From: an uncultured Christensenella sp.
Lineage (GTDB): Bacteria > Bacillota > Clostridia > Christensenellales > Borkfalkiaceae
Direction: 5' to 3'
Assembly (NCBI GenBank): GCA_910577555.1
Contig: CAJTLF010000002.1
Span: 69,367-133,366 of the forward strand
DNA length: 64,000 bases
In this document: positions 35,521 through 44,753 of the stretch, in pieces
Numbering within the stretch: the first letter of the stretch is position 1
Layout: the number at the start of each line of letters is the position of its first letter
Made by a program: the position numbers and the translations under genes
The notes under the pieces: generated by a model
What the model was told of the DNA's origin: nothing
The model's database searches: none
What the model saw: the letters and a program-made list of their open reading frames with translations, nothing else

Positions 35521-36744
35521 ATGAAAAATCGCATTAAATTTTTCGGGTTGAGTTTTTTCTCGGATAAGATAGCGTCGGAAGCTGCAAAGCGCAGCTTTGC
35601 AACCGTATTTATAGGTCTGTTGCTGTCGTTCGTATTCTTCTTGTTCGGGTATTACGGCGCGGACGTGGCGCCGTTTGCAACCCATTACAACAATGCGGGG
35701 AGCTATAAGGAATTTATTCAAGCGGCGTTTGATAACGGCGTTGATGTTACGGTTATAAACCATAAGTGTACAAGCGGAAAGGTTATCAACACTTATTCTA
35801 ATGAAGAAGACGCGGTGTATAAGAAAAACGGTTATAACCTGATTGTCGACACCCGACCTTCGGATACGCTTATAGAATTTACGCAGGTAGCAATAAAGGG
35901 CGAGAGCGAGATAGCTTACGGGGAGTGGATAAAGTTATCGGATACGGAAAAGCAGGGTTACAGATTGGTAACGCGTTATACCGACCGCGAGCTTGAACTC
36001 AGCGAAGAGGAATTAAAATCATACAAACAGTTTTTAAATTCCGACGAAACGTTGAAAAAAGAGCTTGACGCGCTCGACGGTGCGGCGGACGATTACGGCA
36101 GGCAGGTTTATTACCTGTACGTAAAAAATTATTATACAAAAGCGACCTCGGTTTATTCCGGAGCTAAGGCGCCGGTGTTGCGGGATTATTATTACGCAAA
36201 CTATATCGCAAGCGGTAAAGCATATTATTTTTACGTTTTCGACGATATGTGCGCAGGCTCGTTTAAAACGGACAACGGAGTTCCCGTCGTGTTCGGCGGT
36301 TATTTTGTGAAATGTGCCGACGGAAAAGTAAACGATATACACGGCTTCATAAAGGATACTTATTACGATACGGCAGGTTATACGTTCGGGTCGTATTTCG
36401 TAAGCGCGGTTTCACAGCTGCCTATGCTTGTGATTATTCCCATATTGCTCGGCGCGGTTATGTGGCTTGCAGGCAAGGCGGTAAAGGACGGCTGGCAAAA
36501 GAGCTTTGCGGGCTGTTATAAGACGGTGTGCTCGTTCGTGTGGTTTTCGGCTTTCGTTGCGGCGCTGGTAACTTTTATATGCGGCTGGTTTGTTGCGGCA
36601 AGGGTAATACACCCGTATATGATATTTATTTTCGCAGGCTTGTTGCTCGTTCGCACGGCGGTCTACTGCGTAGTGAGCGCGGTTAAAAATAAGTCTTATG
36701 CGGGACAAAATAAAAATAACGAATTTTCGGAGGATAAGTTATGA
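35521..36744 (+). CDS. Membrane protein with large extracytoplasmic domain, glycan-locus member
   Basis: 407 aa. One N-terminal helix (about 27-47), an extracytoplasmic domain (about 50-295), then three helices (about 303-325, 338-362, 370-393). The layout recalls DUF1189/YvdJ-type proteins found beside maltodextrin ABC systems in Bacillus, but I cannot confirm homology. It lies between the ATPase and the SGNH gene and its stop overlaps the latter's start. The site before the ATG (AGGT) is weak. Confidence 0.6.
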   Translation: MKNRIKFFGLSFFSDKIASEAAKRSFATVFIGLLLSFVFFLFGYYGADVAPFATHYNNAGSYKEFIQAAFDNGVDVTVINHKCTSGKVINTYSNEEDAVYKKNGYNLIVDTRPSDTLIEFTQVAIKGESEIAYGEWIKLSDTEKQGYRLVTRYTDRELELSEEELKSYKQFLNSDETLKKELDALDGAADDYGRQVYYLYVKNYYTKATSVYSGAKAPVLRDYYYANYIASGKAYYFYVFDDMCAGSFKTDNGVPVVFGGYFVKCADGKVNDIHGFIKDTYYDTAGYTFGSYFVSAVSQLPMLVIIPILLGAVMWLAGKAVKDGWQKSFAGCYKTVCSFVWFSAFVAALVTFICGWFVAARVIHPYMIFIFAGLLLVRTAVYCVVSAVKNKSYAGQNKNNEFSEDKL

Positions 36745-37703
36745 AACTTAAATTCAAAGCGGTTTTGGCGGCGACGGTAACGGCACTAACGATTTGTGCG
36801 TTTGCGGCGGGCTGTACGGATAAACCCGAAGAGAACAATACGCCCGATTACGGAACGCTGAGCATAGACGACTTAAAGGTGTTTATAACGCAGGACAGAA
36901 GCTGCACGTTTGCGGAAATTCAGCCCGTATTCAGTAAGCCGGAAAAGGCGGAGAGCCTGACCTATACGTACGATACCTCGAGTATAAAAATCGATGGCAA
37001 CACGGTGACGCCCGTAAAACGCGAGGATAAAGAAGTAAACGTCCGCGCAAAGAGCGAGCATTTCAACGTGGTTTTCAAGGTGGAAATAGAGTTTCTGAAA
37101 TTCGCCGAGGACTCGTCGGGATTATACGATTTGAGCCGTTTCGACGTGGCGCAGCGCGCTGAACTATGTAAGGAAGTAACCGCAAATACAACGCTTTTCA
37201 TAGGCGACAGCTTTATGGATAATCACTTTATCGGCGAATATATGCGCAGCTTTGCGCAGGGCAAAGATGTCTTGCACGCAGGTATCAGCTCGACGACTTC
37301 CTATCATTGGGAGGCAGCGTATTCAACCGTTATAGGGACTGCGCCGAAGAACATAGTAATGCACGTAGGAACAAATAATTTCTATGACGTTCACGATTTG
37401 ACTTCGGATACACAAGACAGTCTTACGCGCTTATTTATGCTTATGCATTCAAAATATCCTTCGAGCAATATTTACTGGTTTAACATCACACAACGCTCGG
37501 ATACTTCGTATGCGCAAAATGTTTCGGAAACCAACGTATACATGGCGGAGTGGTGCGCAAAGTACGATTGGATAACGTGTGTAGACACTTGTTCAAAGGT
37601 AACAACGGCTATGCTCGGAGACGGTGTTCACCCGACTACCGAAAATTATAAAGTATTCACAGATGCGCTCGTTGAGGCAGGCTGTGAAATAACCGAAAAA
37701 TAA
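36741..37703 (+). CDS. SGNH/GDSL-type lipoprotein esterase
   Basis: 320-aa lipoprotein (lipobox AAGC, Cys25). A beta-rich N-terminal region (about 35-125) precedes an SGNH hydrolase domain with block I IGDSF (Ser157), block III GTNN (210-213) and block V GDGVHPT (Asp294/His297). It probably removes acyl groups from glycans at the cell surface. The start overlaps the previous stop by 4 bases (ATGA). Confidence 0.82.
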   Translation: MKLKFKAVLAATVTALTICAFAAGCTDKPEENNTPDYGTLSIDDLKVFITQDRSCTFAEIQPVFSKPEKAESLTYTYDTSSIKIDGNTVTPVKREDKEVNVRAKSEHFNVVFKVEIEFLKFAEDSSGLYDLSRFDVAQRAELCKEVTANTTLFIGDSFMDNHFIGEYMRSFAQGKDVLHAGISSTTSYHWEAAYSTVIGTAPKNIVMHVGTNNFYDVHDLTSDTQDSLTRLFMLMHSKYPSSNIYWFNITQRSDTSYAQNVSETNVYMAEWCAKYDWITCVDTCSKVTTAMLGDGVHPTTENYKVFTDALVEAGCEITEK

Positions 37704-37720
37704 AAATCAAGGAGAAAATG

Positions 37721-39709
37721 ATGAAAAATTCAGTCAAATGCCTTGCTGCGGCAGTTCTTGCTTTGGCTATGGTTGCGCCCTGCGGTTTAACGGCTTGTAG
37801 AACCGATATTATTGACGAGTACGAGTTGTCTGCTTACAAGGGCGAAAACAAGGACAAAAACGGTGAAATTGTGTACAACAATTCGCTGTTTTACAGCAAT
37901 AGCCTGAAACAGGGATATGCCGACCCGCAGATTTTGGACGATACTGCCCGCAGCGGATATTACTATATGTACGGTACGAGCAATTTACAGACTATGCGTT
38001 CAAGAGACCTTGCCGTATGGGAACCCGTAACCGTAGTGCTTAAAACCACGGACGAAACGCTGAACGCCGTTCTCGGTTCGGGTGAGTACCGTTGGGCGCC
38101 CGAGGTCATATACGATGATGATACTAAGCTTTACTATCTGTTTTTCAGCAGCGTTCCGTACAAAGAATACGAAAAAGGCGCAATTACGGAAACGGGCGGC
38201 GACGTGGACGGAGGTCTGACAGCATACTGTATGTACGCGGCTACGTCGGCTTCGCCTGAGGGACCGTTCAATCTCATTAATTTTGGAAACGCAGAAAGTT
38301 GCGGCACTGAAAACGTTCATAATCTCAACAGGAACAATAATAAAGAAATCACCGAGGACCAAGCAAAAAGCGGAGAATACGCTTTCATCGAAAAAGACGG
38401 CGTATATTACGAAGCGGCTTTCAGACATTTTTACGCCGACTACTGTCTGTTCGCCCCCGACGAGTTGAGTAAGCTTCTCTATAAAAATGAAGTCGGCGCA
38501 GGCGGGATTTACAACGAAAAGCCGAAGGCAAGGTATTTCCAGACGATAGACCCGCATCCCTATGTTGACCCCGTGCCTACGGTGGACGAGGCAACGGGCA
38601 AGAGCTATCATAAAAAATATATGTATTTCAAGCTCGAGCATAATGCGGCGTGGAATATAAACATCGGCGTCGAAATGGAAAACTGGCTTAAACCCAAGTG
38701 GGAAACGGCAAAGTATATAACCGCCGACAGATTTTATACAATAAAGGATTGGCGCGACGGTTCCGACGATAACGTAACGTACGAATACGGTGAGGTATGT
38801 AACGAGGGTGCGAGTATGCTCTATCACGAGGACGGAAACGGCAAGGGGCTTTATTACTTCACGTTCTCCGTTAACGACTACTCGACGAGCGATTATCAGG
38901 TAGGTATGGCGGTTTCGGACAGTCCGCTTGGCGATTTCAGAAAGCTGAGAGAGGACGAGGGCGGGCTTCTTCTCTGCTCATCGACGACGGGTAGCGAGAG
39001 TATCTCGGGCGCGGGGCATCATTCGTTCGTTACTTCGGGCGAACAACTCTATATATCCTATCACCGTCACAAAGATTACAGCGAGGGCGGGTCGAACAGA
39101 TACGCTGCAATCGACGAAGTTAAGTGGATAACCGTAAAGGATAAGGACGGCAACGATATGACGGTGCCTTACGTGAACGGACCCACCGACAGCGTTCAGC
39201 CTCTGCCCGAAAAAGTCAGCGGTTATAAGAACATCGCTTCCAAGGCAACGCTTACCTGCACTGACGAAAGCGCGGAGCTCGAATATTTAACCGACGGACT
39301 GCTGTCCGTGCATAAGGACGCGGACGAAACGTTTATGGACTACATCCGCGAAACAAAAATTAGCAAGACCGCAACGTTCGAGTTCGCTTTCGATAAGGCG
39401 GAAACGGTGCGCGCGGTTATGGTTTACAACTCCGCCAAGAGAAAGGAAATATTCCTTAATATTCCGAGAATCGAGTTCACTCTCGAAGACGGCAGCGTCC
39501 GCGTCATTCGCGACGTTAAGTTCGACGTAGACAGGTATTGCAGAACGGGCGGCGTCGGCAACAAAGAGATTTTGTACGTCAGCTCGGGTGCGGCGGCGTT
39601 TGCGGAATTCTACGACGTTGCGGTAACGAATATTAAGATAACCGTCGAAATGCCTGAAAATCAAAGCGTCGTCGGCATATCCGAAATAAGAATTTTGGGT
39701 AAAGCGTAA
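37721..39709 (+). CDS. GH43-like lipoprotein glycosidase with C-terminal discoidin-like domain
   Basis: 662 aa. Signal peptide with lipobox LTAC. The five-bladed propeller (about 55-500) shows the GH43 pattern: YADPQIL with the base Asp (about 68), YRWAPEVIYD, and NEGASML with the likely acid Glu. A beta-sandwich resembling F5/8-type-C carbohydrate-binding modules (about 510-660) follows. The family suggests arabinofuranosidase, xylosidase or galactanase activity outside the membrane. Second of two tandem ATGs chosen for 6-base spacing from GGAG. Confidence 0.78.
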   Translation: MKNSVKCLAAAVLALAMVAPCGLTACRTDIIDEYELSAYKGENKDKNGEIVYNNSLFYSNSLKQGYADPQILDDTARSGYYYMYGTSNLQTMRSRDLAVWEPVTVVLKTTDETLNAVLGSGEYRWAPEVIYDDDTKLYYLFFSSVPYKEYEKGAITETGGDVDGGLTAYCMYAATSASPEGPFNLINFGNAESCGTENVHNLNRNNNKEITEDQAKSGEYAFIEKDGVYYEAAFRHFYADYCLFAPDELSKLLYKNEVGAGGIYNEKPKARYFQTIDPHPYVDPVPTVDEATGKSYHKKYMYFKLEHNAAWNINIGVEMENWLKPKWETAKYITADRFYTIKDWRDGSDDNVTYEYGEVCNEGASMLYHEDGNGKGLYYFTFSVNDYSTSDYQVGMAVSDSPLGDFRKLREDEGGLLLCSSTTGSESISGAGHHSFVTSGEQLYISYHRHKDYSEGGSNRYAAIDEVKWITVKDKDGNDMTVPYVNGPTDSVQPLPEKVSGYKNIASKATLTCTDESAELEYLTDGLLSVHKDADETFMDYIRETKISKTATFEFAFDKAETVRAVMVYNSAKRKEIFLNIPRIEFTLEDGSVRVIRDVKFDVDRYCRTGGVGNKEILYVSSGAAAFAEFYDVAVTNIKITVEMPENQSVVGISEIRILGKA

Positions 39710-39720
39710 GGAGGAAAGGT

Positions 39721-40800
39721 ATGAAAAAGCTGATTAAATGCGGCGCAGCCGCAATATGTGCAATAACGCTTTCCGCTGCATTTGCGGGTTGCTCGGGTGA
39801 GAAAATCAATATAATTCCCGACCCCAACCCTTACACCTTCGACAACAGTGCAAACGTTATAAGACCCGACTGCGACAAGGGGATGAATATCGACGGCAAA
39901 TTTGACGAAGAAAAGTGGAAAAACGTGCGTTGGCTGACTGCCGAAGACAAACCTAACGCCACGCAGAGCGCGAAGATAGAGTTTGCGTCTTTCGTCGGTG
40001 AAAAGGGTATTTTTATCGGCGGAAAGGTAGAGGAAACGGGTTCCAACATCTGGGTCAACCCCGACAGAGGCTCCTGGACCAACAGCTGTCTCGAAATGTA
40101 TATAGGTCCCGTGGGTTACGGCGAAGAGGGCAAGCACAAGACTATCGAATACGACGTGCAGGCGGACGGCTCGGTAAATAATATGCGCGTCGCTCCCGAC
40201 CAGTCGAGCGGGTTCGACATACACACCACGAAGGATAAAATGCCGCTTACGGCTGCGCAGCAGATAGGCGGAAAGGTAAACACTCCCGATTGTACGGGTT
40301 ACACTATCGAAAGCTTTATTCCGTGGGCGTTTTTGGAGCTTGCGGGCTGGGACGTTTCCGACCCTTCCGAACTGAAAGTGGGAATCGACCCCGTGCACAT
40401 CTTCTCGCTTAAATACGAGGGCGAGGACGTATCCGACAAAATAACCGAAACGCGTATATGGTCGCGCTGGTCGGAAAAGGTGCTGCCGGGTATCGGCTGG
40501 CTCGCGCCCGACACGTATTTCCGCTTCGATAAAGGCGGGCTTATGCAGTATGATTACGCGGTAAATTACAGCGGCGAAGGCAAGGGCACTGTGGTGGCGA
40601 AAAGCGGCTCGGATAAAATATTCGGCTGGGGCACAACGACGTTTACGGTAAAACCCCGCAACGGCGCAATCGTTAAGAGTATAACGGTAAACGGCGAAGA
40701 TTATACGGCAAAGCTCAGGGAATCGGGAGGCTCTTACGAGTTCGACGTAAAGGACCCCGAAGGTAAGCTGACTATCGACGTTGAATTCGGATTCGAATAA
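39721..40800 (+). CDS. CBM9/DOMON-like carbohydrate-binding lipoprotein
   Basis: 359 aa. Signal peptide with lipobox FAGC. A CBM9-like domain (about 50-260) starts with the typical NIDGKFDEEKWKN and contains DRGSWTNSCLEMYIGP and YTIESFIPWAFLEL. A short beta-domain (about 270-359) resembles the repeats used as surface spacers. There are no catalytic motifs; it probably presents glycan at the surface. AAGGAGG precedes the ATG. Confidence 0.75.
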   Translation: MKKLIKCGAAAICAITLSAAFAGCSGEKINIIPDPNPYTFDNSANVIRPDCDKGMNIDGKFDEEKWKNVRWLTAEDKPNATQSAKIEFASFVGEKGIFIGGKVEETGSNIWVNPDRGSWTNSCLEMYIGPVGYGEEGKHKTIEYDVQADGSVNNMRVAPDQSSGFDIHTTKDKMPLTAAQQIGGKVNTPDCTGYTIESFIPWAFLELAGWDVSDPSELKVGIDPVHIFSLKYEGEDVSDKITETRIWSRWSEKVLPGIGWLAPDTYFRFDKGGLMQYDYAVNYSGEGKGTVVAKSGSDKIFGWGTTTFTVKPRNGAIVKSITVNGEDYTAKLRESGGSYEFDVKDPEGKLTIDVEFGFE

Positions 40801-40859
40801 AAGTACCGTAAATTTTACGGATATATTAAAATTAAATTCAAAAAGATAAGGAGAAAAGT

Positions 40860-43800
40860 ATGAACAAAAAACTTAAATGGGCAATTCCATTTGCGGTTTT
40901 GTCACTCACTTGCGGAGTGGCGGCGGGTGCTGCGGGGTGCAGCAAACACGAGCACAGCTATACGCAGCTTAAAAACGACGGCGACACCCACGTAATGGTT
41001 TGCCCCGACGACGACACGCCCGACGAAAGCACGAGAAAAGAACACGAGTTCGTCGCAGGCGAGTGCGAATGCGGAGCTACCGAACAGCAAGCCGAGATTA
41101 AATACGGCAGCGTAACCGGTTCGGTAAGACTTTATAAGTCAGGAGAATACGTTTCCGCCGATGGCGTAAAGGTTGAAATAGACGCGGACGCGGACGTTGA
41201 GGGCAGCGTTAAGGACGGCAAATACGTTTATACAATAGAAAACGTGCCGGTAGGCGAAAGCTATGAGCTTACTATTTCAAAATCGGGCTACGAAACGAAA
41301 AAATACGAGATACTTCTCGAAGAAGAAGGCGAAGAGGCTACGATAGGCGGAGCTAACGGTATAACATTAAACTATGAAGTATTCGGTTTGTTTGCGGGCT
41401 GGGACTCGGCTTCGCACGATTTGACGCACGCAAACGATGCTGATCCCTATATACTTTTCAGAGAACATACGGGCGACCAGACTCTGAACGTTATTACCAA
41501 GGACAGCTATAACGGGGTTTCGGCAAGCTTCGACGTCAATTACAATAACAGTACCCATAATTGGCGTACGCAGGGAATAATTCTCAAATTCTCCGACGGC
41601 AAGCATATGGTCGTACGTTATCATAACGGCGACTCCGCAAACGAAAAAGGCGGCTTAGGCAACATACAGTTTGCCGCCGAAGCATGGAATTTCTTCCCCA
41701 AAGAAAACTGCCTTTTCGGGGAAGACGTAACGGGAACGCAGTATGGCGAAAAACCTTTTTATCTGCTGTCCGCAGCAGATACGCAGGGCATTAAATCGGA
41801 AGACGGAGTAAGACTTACTACCGTAGTAAATGACGGTAAATTGACCGTTCTGTTCGGCGGCAAGTATATCTGCGAATACGCTCTCCCCGACGGCTACGCT
41901 GATAAACCCGTTCAGGTTGCTTACTTTGCATTCAATGCGGCAAGCAACGCAAAGTTTACTTACGAAATTACAAAATCGATTCCCGCGCTCGAAAGCGTGC
42001 TCGATATAAACGTAACCCAGCCCGAAGACGCAGGCTGCACCGTTACAGCAAATCCGCAAAATGATAAATACGCGTTCGGCGAAGAATTAGAGCTTACGTT
42101 TACCGCACAGGAAGGATATAAGCTCGATTCGCTTACCGTAGACGGCGAGGACAGATATAACGACGTAAACGAAGGCAAGCTTACGGTTATCGCAAACAGA
42201 GAAACTATCAACATTGCGGCAACGTTCGTTAAGGAAGAGCCTATCAATATCAACGTTTCGGTAAAGGGCAAAAAGCTCGGTACGACTGCCGCGCTTGCGG
42301 ACGGAACCAAGGTCGCGCTCGGCGGAACGGAGTATACGGTTACGAATGGAGCAATAACTGGCAATGTTGTAAAGGGCAGATATACGGTGAGCGTTGACGG
42401 TTATATTTCAAAGGAAATAATAATCGATGAAAATCTCACCGAAATAGTGTTCGAATACGACGCGTTTGAAATAGTGCGCTGGGACCACAGTGGACACGGT
42501 TTGGCGCACGTAAACGATAGTGAACCTTATATAGAATGGGAAGGTCCCGGAGCATCATTAAACGCAGTCACAAAGGAATGCTTGTTTACAAACGCCTCTG
42601 TTTCCGTAATAATCAAAGGCGGCTTTACCACGAACGGCGGTAAACAGCAAGGCATTATATTGCGGTTCGAAGACGGAAAAGCGGCAATACTCAACATAAA
42701 CATAGAGGGAGACGCCCGCCTTCAATTCAGACCCGAACTGTTTTCGGATAATAACGATGCGTCGATTGGACTGAGAACGGTTTTTGAAAAGGAATGGGTG
42801 GAATTCAGAAACGTAACGGATGCGGAGGTTCAAAAATACAATTCCGAAACCGGAATAGAGCTTAAAGTTCTTCGCTCTGGCAAGTCGCTGTTCGTTTATC
42901 TCGACGGCGAGTTCAAGGGCAGAGCGGATTTGCCCGATAAATACGAAAACAGTAAAATGGGCTTCGGCTTGTTCTCGTACGACGCGGTAGTGGGCTCTAA
43001 GTGGAAATATGAAATTTCCAAAAACGTTTCCGTACCTACGGTTGAGATAACGAACGAAACGCCGTCCGACGCAAACGGTACGGTATCCGTATCGCAGAAT
43101 ACGGTCATCGGCGATACCGTAACGATAACCGTAACCCCCTCGCAGGGATATATTCTCAAAACGCTTACCGTTTCGGGAGGAGTAACTCCCGTATTACAGG
43201 CGGACGGCACGTATACTTTCGTTGCGGAGAAACTGTCGTATACTATTACCGCGGAGTTTGATGTTGCATCCAATCCCGTAGAGGCAAGTGTCAGCGGCAC
43301 GGCTCTCGGCAACGTCACGGCGCCGCTTGCGGACGGAACAACGGTAAGATTCACAAACAAAACTACCGAAACGGCAACTGCGCTTACGGTTACAGACGGA
43401 AAAGTAAACGGCATTCTTCTTGACGGAAATTATGTTGTTTCTGTGGACGGCTACTACGATTTGGAAGTAACCGTAACCGACGGTGCGTTTGCGGAAGTCA
43501 CAAGCTTAGCGTTCCAAAAAATTGTGTTTACGACCAACGGCATCAACGAACCTGAAAAGAATATCTTCGGTGAAGGCAACCCCGTTTCCTGGTCGGCGGA
43601 CGATACAAAGGCGGCAAGCGAAGGTGAAATCAAATCGGTCAAGGACGGTAAAATTTACGAGTGGTCGGTCGATGAATACGAGGACGTTGCAATTACCGTA
43701 ACTTTAAAGTCGGGCAACGGCAATCAGGGCTTGATAATGCGCTTCGGCGGACAGCAAAAGGACGTGCGCCTGCGCTTTGAAAACAATAAAGCGCAATGGA

Positions 43801-44687
43801 TTGGCGGTGAAGGCTCCGGAGGATGGTGGTGGGGAACATACCCTATCAACAGCAGATGGGATTTCGGTAGCGGCGAAGAATATGCCAACCCTATGAGCGC
43901 TGCATTGCTCGAAAAGTATAACGGCACGGGTTTAAAGCTTACGCTTGCCAGAAAGGGCGGTATGGTTTACGCGCTTATCGACGGAAAGATATACGCCGCT
44001 CAATCCGTATCTGATTTCTCGACGAGCAAAGTACGTCTTTGCATATTTGCAGAGGACGCAAAGAACAGCTATAATATTCCTTTCGTAATCGAAGATACAG
44101 ACGCAGTACTCGCAAAGGCGGGCGTAGCGGTAGGCGAAGACCTTACGGCTTACGGCGGCGTCTGGACGGAAGACGGCGAGGCGGGAACACTTAAAGTTTC
44201 GGGCGGCAGAGGCTACGCCGAGTTCAAAACCGAAGCAAATACCGTAAAGGAATCGGTAACTATAAAGATTAAGGACGACGTAGGCGGCGACCAGGGCATT
44301 ATGTACAGATTTGCCGACGGAAAGTATATTGCCGTACGTTACCAAAACAACGGCGGAAATTATAAAATTCAGTACACGATGGATACGGTGTTCTTCTCCG
44401 ACGGTTCGTTAAAGGGTTGGACCGACTTTATGATGACGGACGAGGAAAAGCAGGCGTTTGACGCAAGCGGACTTGACCTCACGTTTATCCGCGACGGTGA
44501 CACGTTCTATACGCTTCTCGGCGATAGATTACTCGATACAGCCCAACTCGACGGGAAGTATGCCGAAATGTCGGGAGCAATGGGCATAATGATTTGGAAC
44601 GGCGCAGACGTTGCGTTTACTTACAACCACAAGACGGGTGCAGACGTTATTATTCCCGAACAGACGCAACCCGACACCGCTGAATAA
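40860..44687 (+). CDS. Large surface lipoprotein with four repeated lectin-like modules
   Basis: 1275 aa. Signal peptide with lipobox AAGC, then a short Cys/His segment (HEHSY...CPDDD...CECG). Four concanavalin-like modules follow, recognisable by the repeated strand TQGIILKFSDGK, QQGIILRFEDGK, NQGLIMRFGGQQ and DQGIMYRFADGK. Carboxypeptidase-regulatory-like and bacterial-repeat beta-domains lie in between. No hydrolase motif was seen, so it is probably a multivalent glycan-binding scaffold. AAGGAG precedes the ATG. A strong palindrome follows the stop codon. Confidence 0.72.
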   Translation: MNKKLKWAIPFAVLSLTCGVAAGAAGCSKHEHSYTQLKNDGDTHVMVCPDDDTPDESTRKEHEFVAGECECGATEQQAEIKYGSVTGSVRLYKSGEYVSADGVKVEIDADADVEGSVKDGKYVYTIENVPVGESYELTISKSGYETKKYEILLEEEGEEATIGGANGITLNYEVFGLFAGWDSASHDLTHANDADPYILFREHTGDQTLNVITKDSYNGVSASFDVNYNNSTHNWRTQGIILKFSDGKHMVVRYHNGDSANEKGGLGNIQFAAEAWNFFPKENCLFGEDVTGTQYGEKPFYLLSAADTQGIKSEDGVRLTTVVNDGKLTVLFGGKYICEYALPDGYADKPVQVAYFAFNAASNAKFTYEITKSIPALESVLDINVTQPEDAGCTVTANPQNDKYAFGEELELTFTAQEGYKLDSLTVDGEDRYNDVNEGKLTVIANRETINIAATFVKEEPININVSVKGKKLGTTAALADGTKVALGGTEYTVTNGAITGNVVKGRYTVSVDGYISKEIIIDENLTEIVFEYDAFEIVRWDHSGHGLAHVNDSEPYIEWEGPGASLNAVTKECLFTNASVSVIIKGGFTTNGGKQQGIILRFEDGKAAILNINIEGDARLQFRPELFSDNNDASIGLRTVFEKEWVEFRNVTDAEVQKYNSETGIELKVLRSGKSLFVYLDGEFKGRADLPDKYENSKMGFGLFSYDAVVGSKWKYEISKNVSVPTVEITNETPSDANGTVSVSQNTVIGDTVTITVTPSQGYILKTLTVSGGVTPVLQADGTYTFVAEKLSYTITAEFDVASNPVEASVSGTALGNVTAPLADGTTVRFTNKTTETATALTVTDGKVNGILLDGNYVVSVDGYYDLEVTVTDGAFAEVTSLAFQKIVFTTNGINEPEKNIFGEGNPVSWSADDTKAASEGEIKSVKDGKIYEWSVDEYEDVAITVTLKSGNGNQGLIMRFGGQQKDVRLRFENNKAQWIGGEGSGGWWWGTYPINSRWDFGSGEEYANPMSAALLEKYNGTGLKLTLARKGGMVYALIDGKIYAAQSVSDFSTSKVRLCIFAEDAKNSYNIPFVIEDTDAVLAKAGVAVGEDLTAYGGVWTEDGEAGTLKVSGGRGYAEFKTEANTVKESVTIKIKDDVGGDQGIMYRFADGKYIAVRYQNNGGNYKIQYTMDTVFFSDGSLKGWTDFMMTDEEKQAFDASGLDLTFIRDGDTFYTLLGDRLLDTAQLDGKYAEMSGAMGIMIWNGADVAFTYNHKTGADVIIPEQTQPDTAE

Positions 44688-44710
44688 ACGAACTTGAAAA
44701 AATAAATCGT

Positions 44711-44734
44711 TGCGCGGGGAATATTCCCCGCGCA
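44711..44734. repeat. Perfect 24-bp palindrome inside the glycan operon
   Basis: TGCGCGGGGAAT followed directly by ATTCCCCGCGCA. As RNA it gives a stable hairpin between the large lipoprotein gene and the GH3 ribosome-binding site (AAAGGAAAAG). It is followed by A-runs rather than T-runs, so RNA processing, stabilisation or attenuation is more likely than termination on this strand. Confidence 0.75.
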
Positions 44735-44753
44735 GACGAAAAAAGGAAAAGAA

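Noticed and set aside
38000..38827. Long minus-strand open frame (275 codons) opposite the GH43-like gene
   Set aside because: It lies wholly antisense to a well-supported gene with clear motifs, has no ribosome-binding site or recognisable domain, and similar antisense frames occur opposite many genes here because of codon bias.
39661..40398. Minus-strand open frame (245 codons) opposite the CBM9-like gene
   Set aside because: Antisense shadow of a lipoprotein gene with signal peptide and ribosome-binding site; no protein-like motif.
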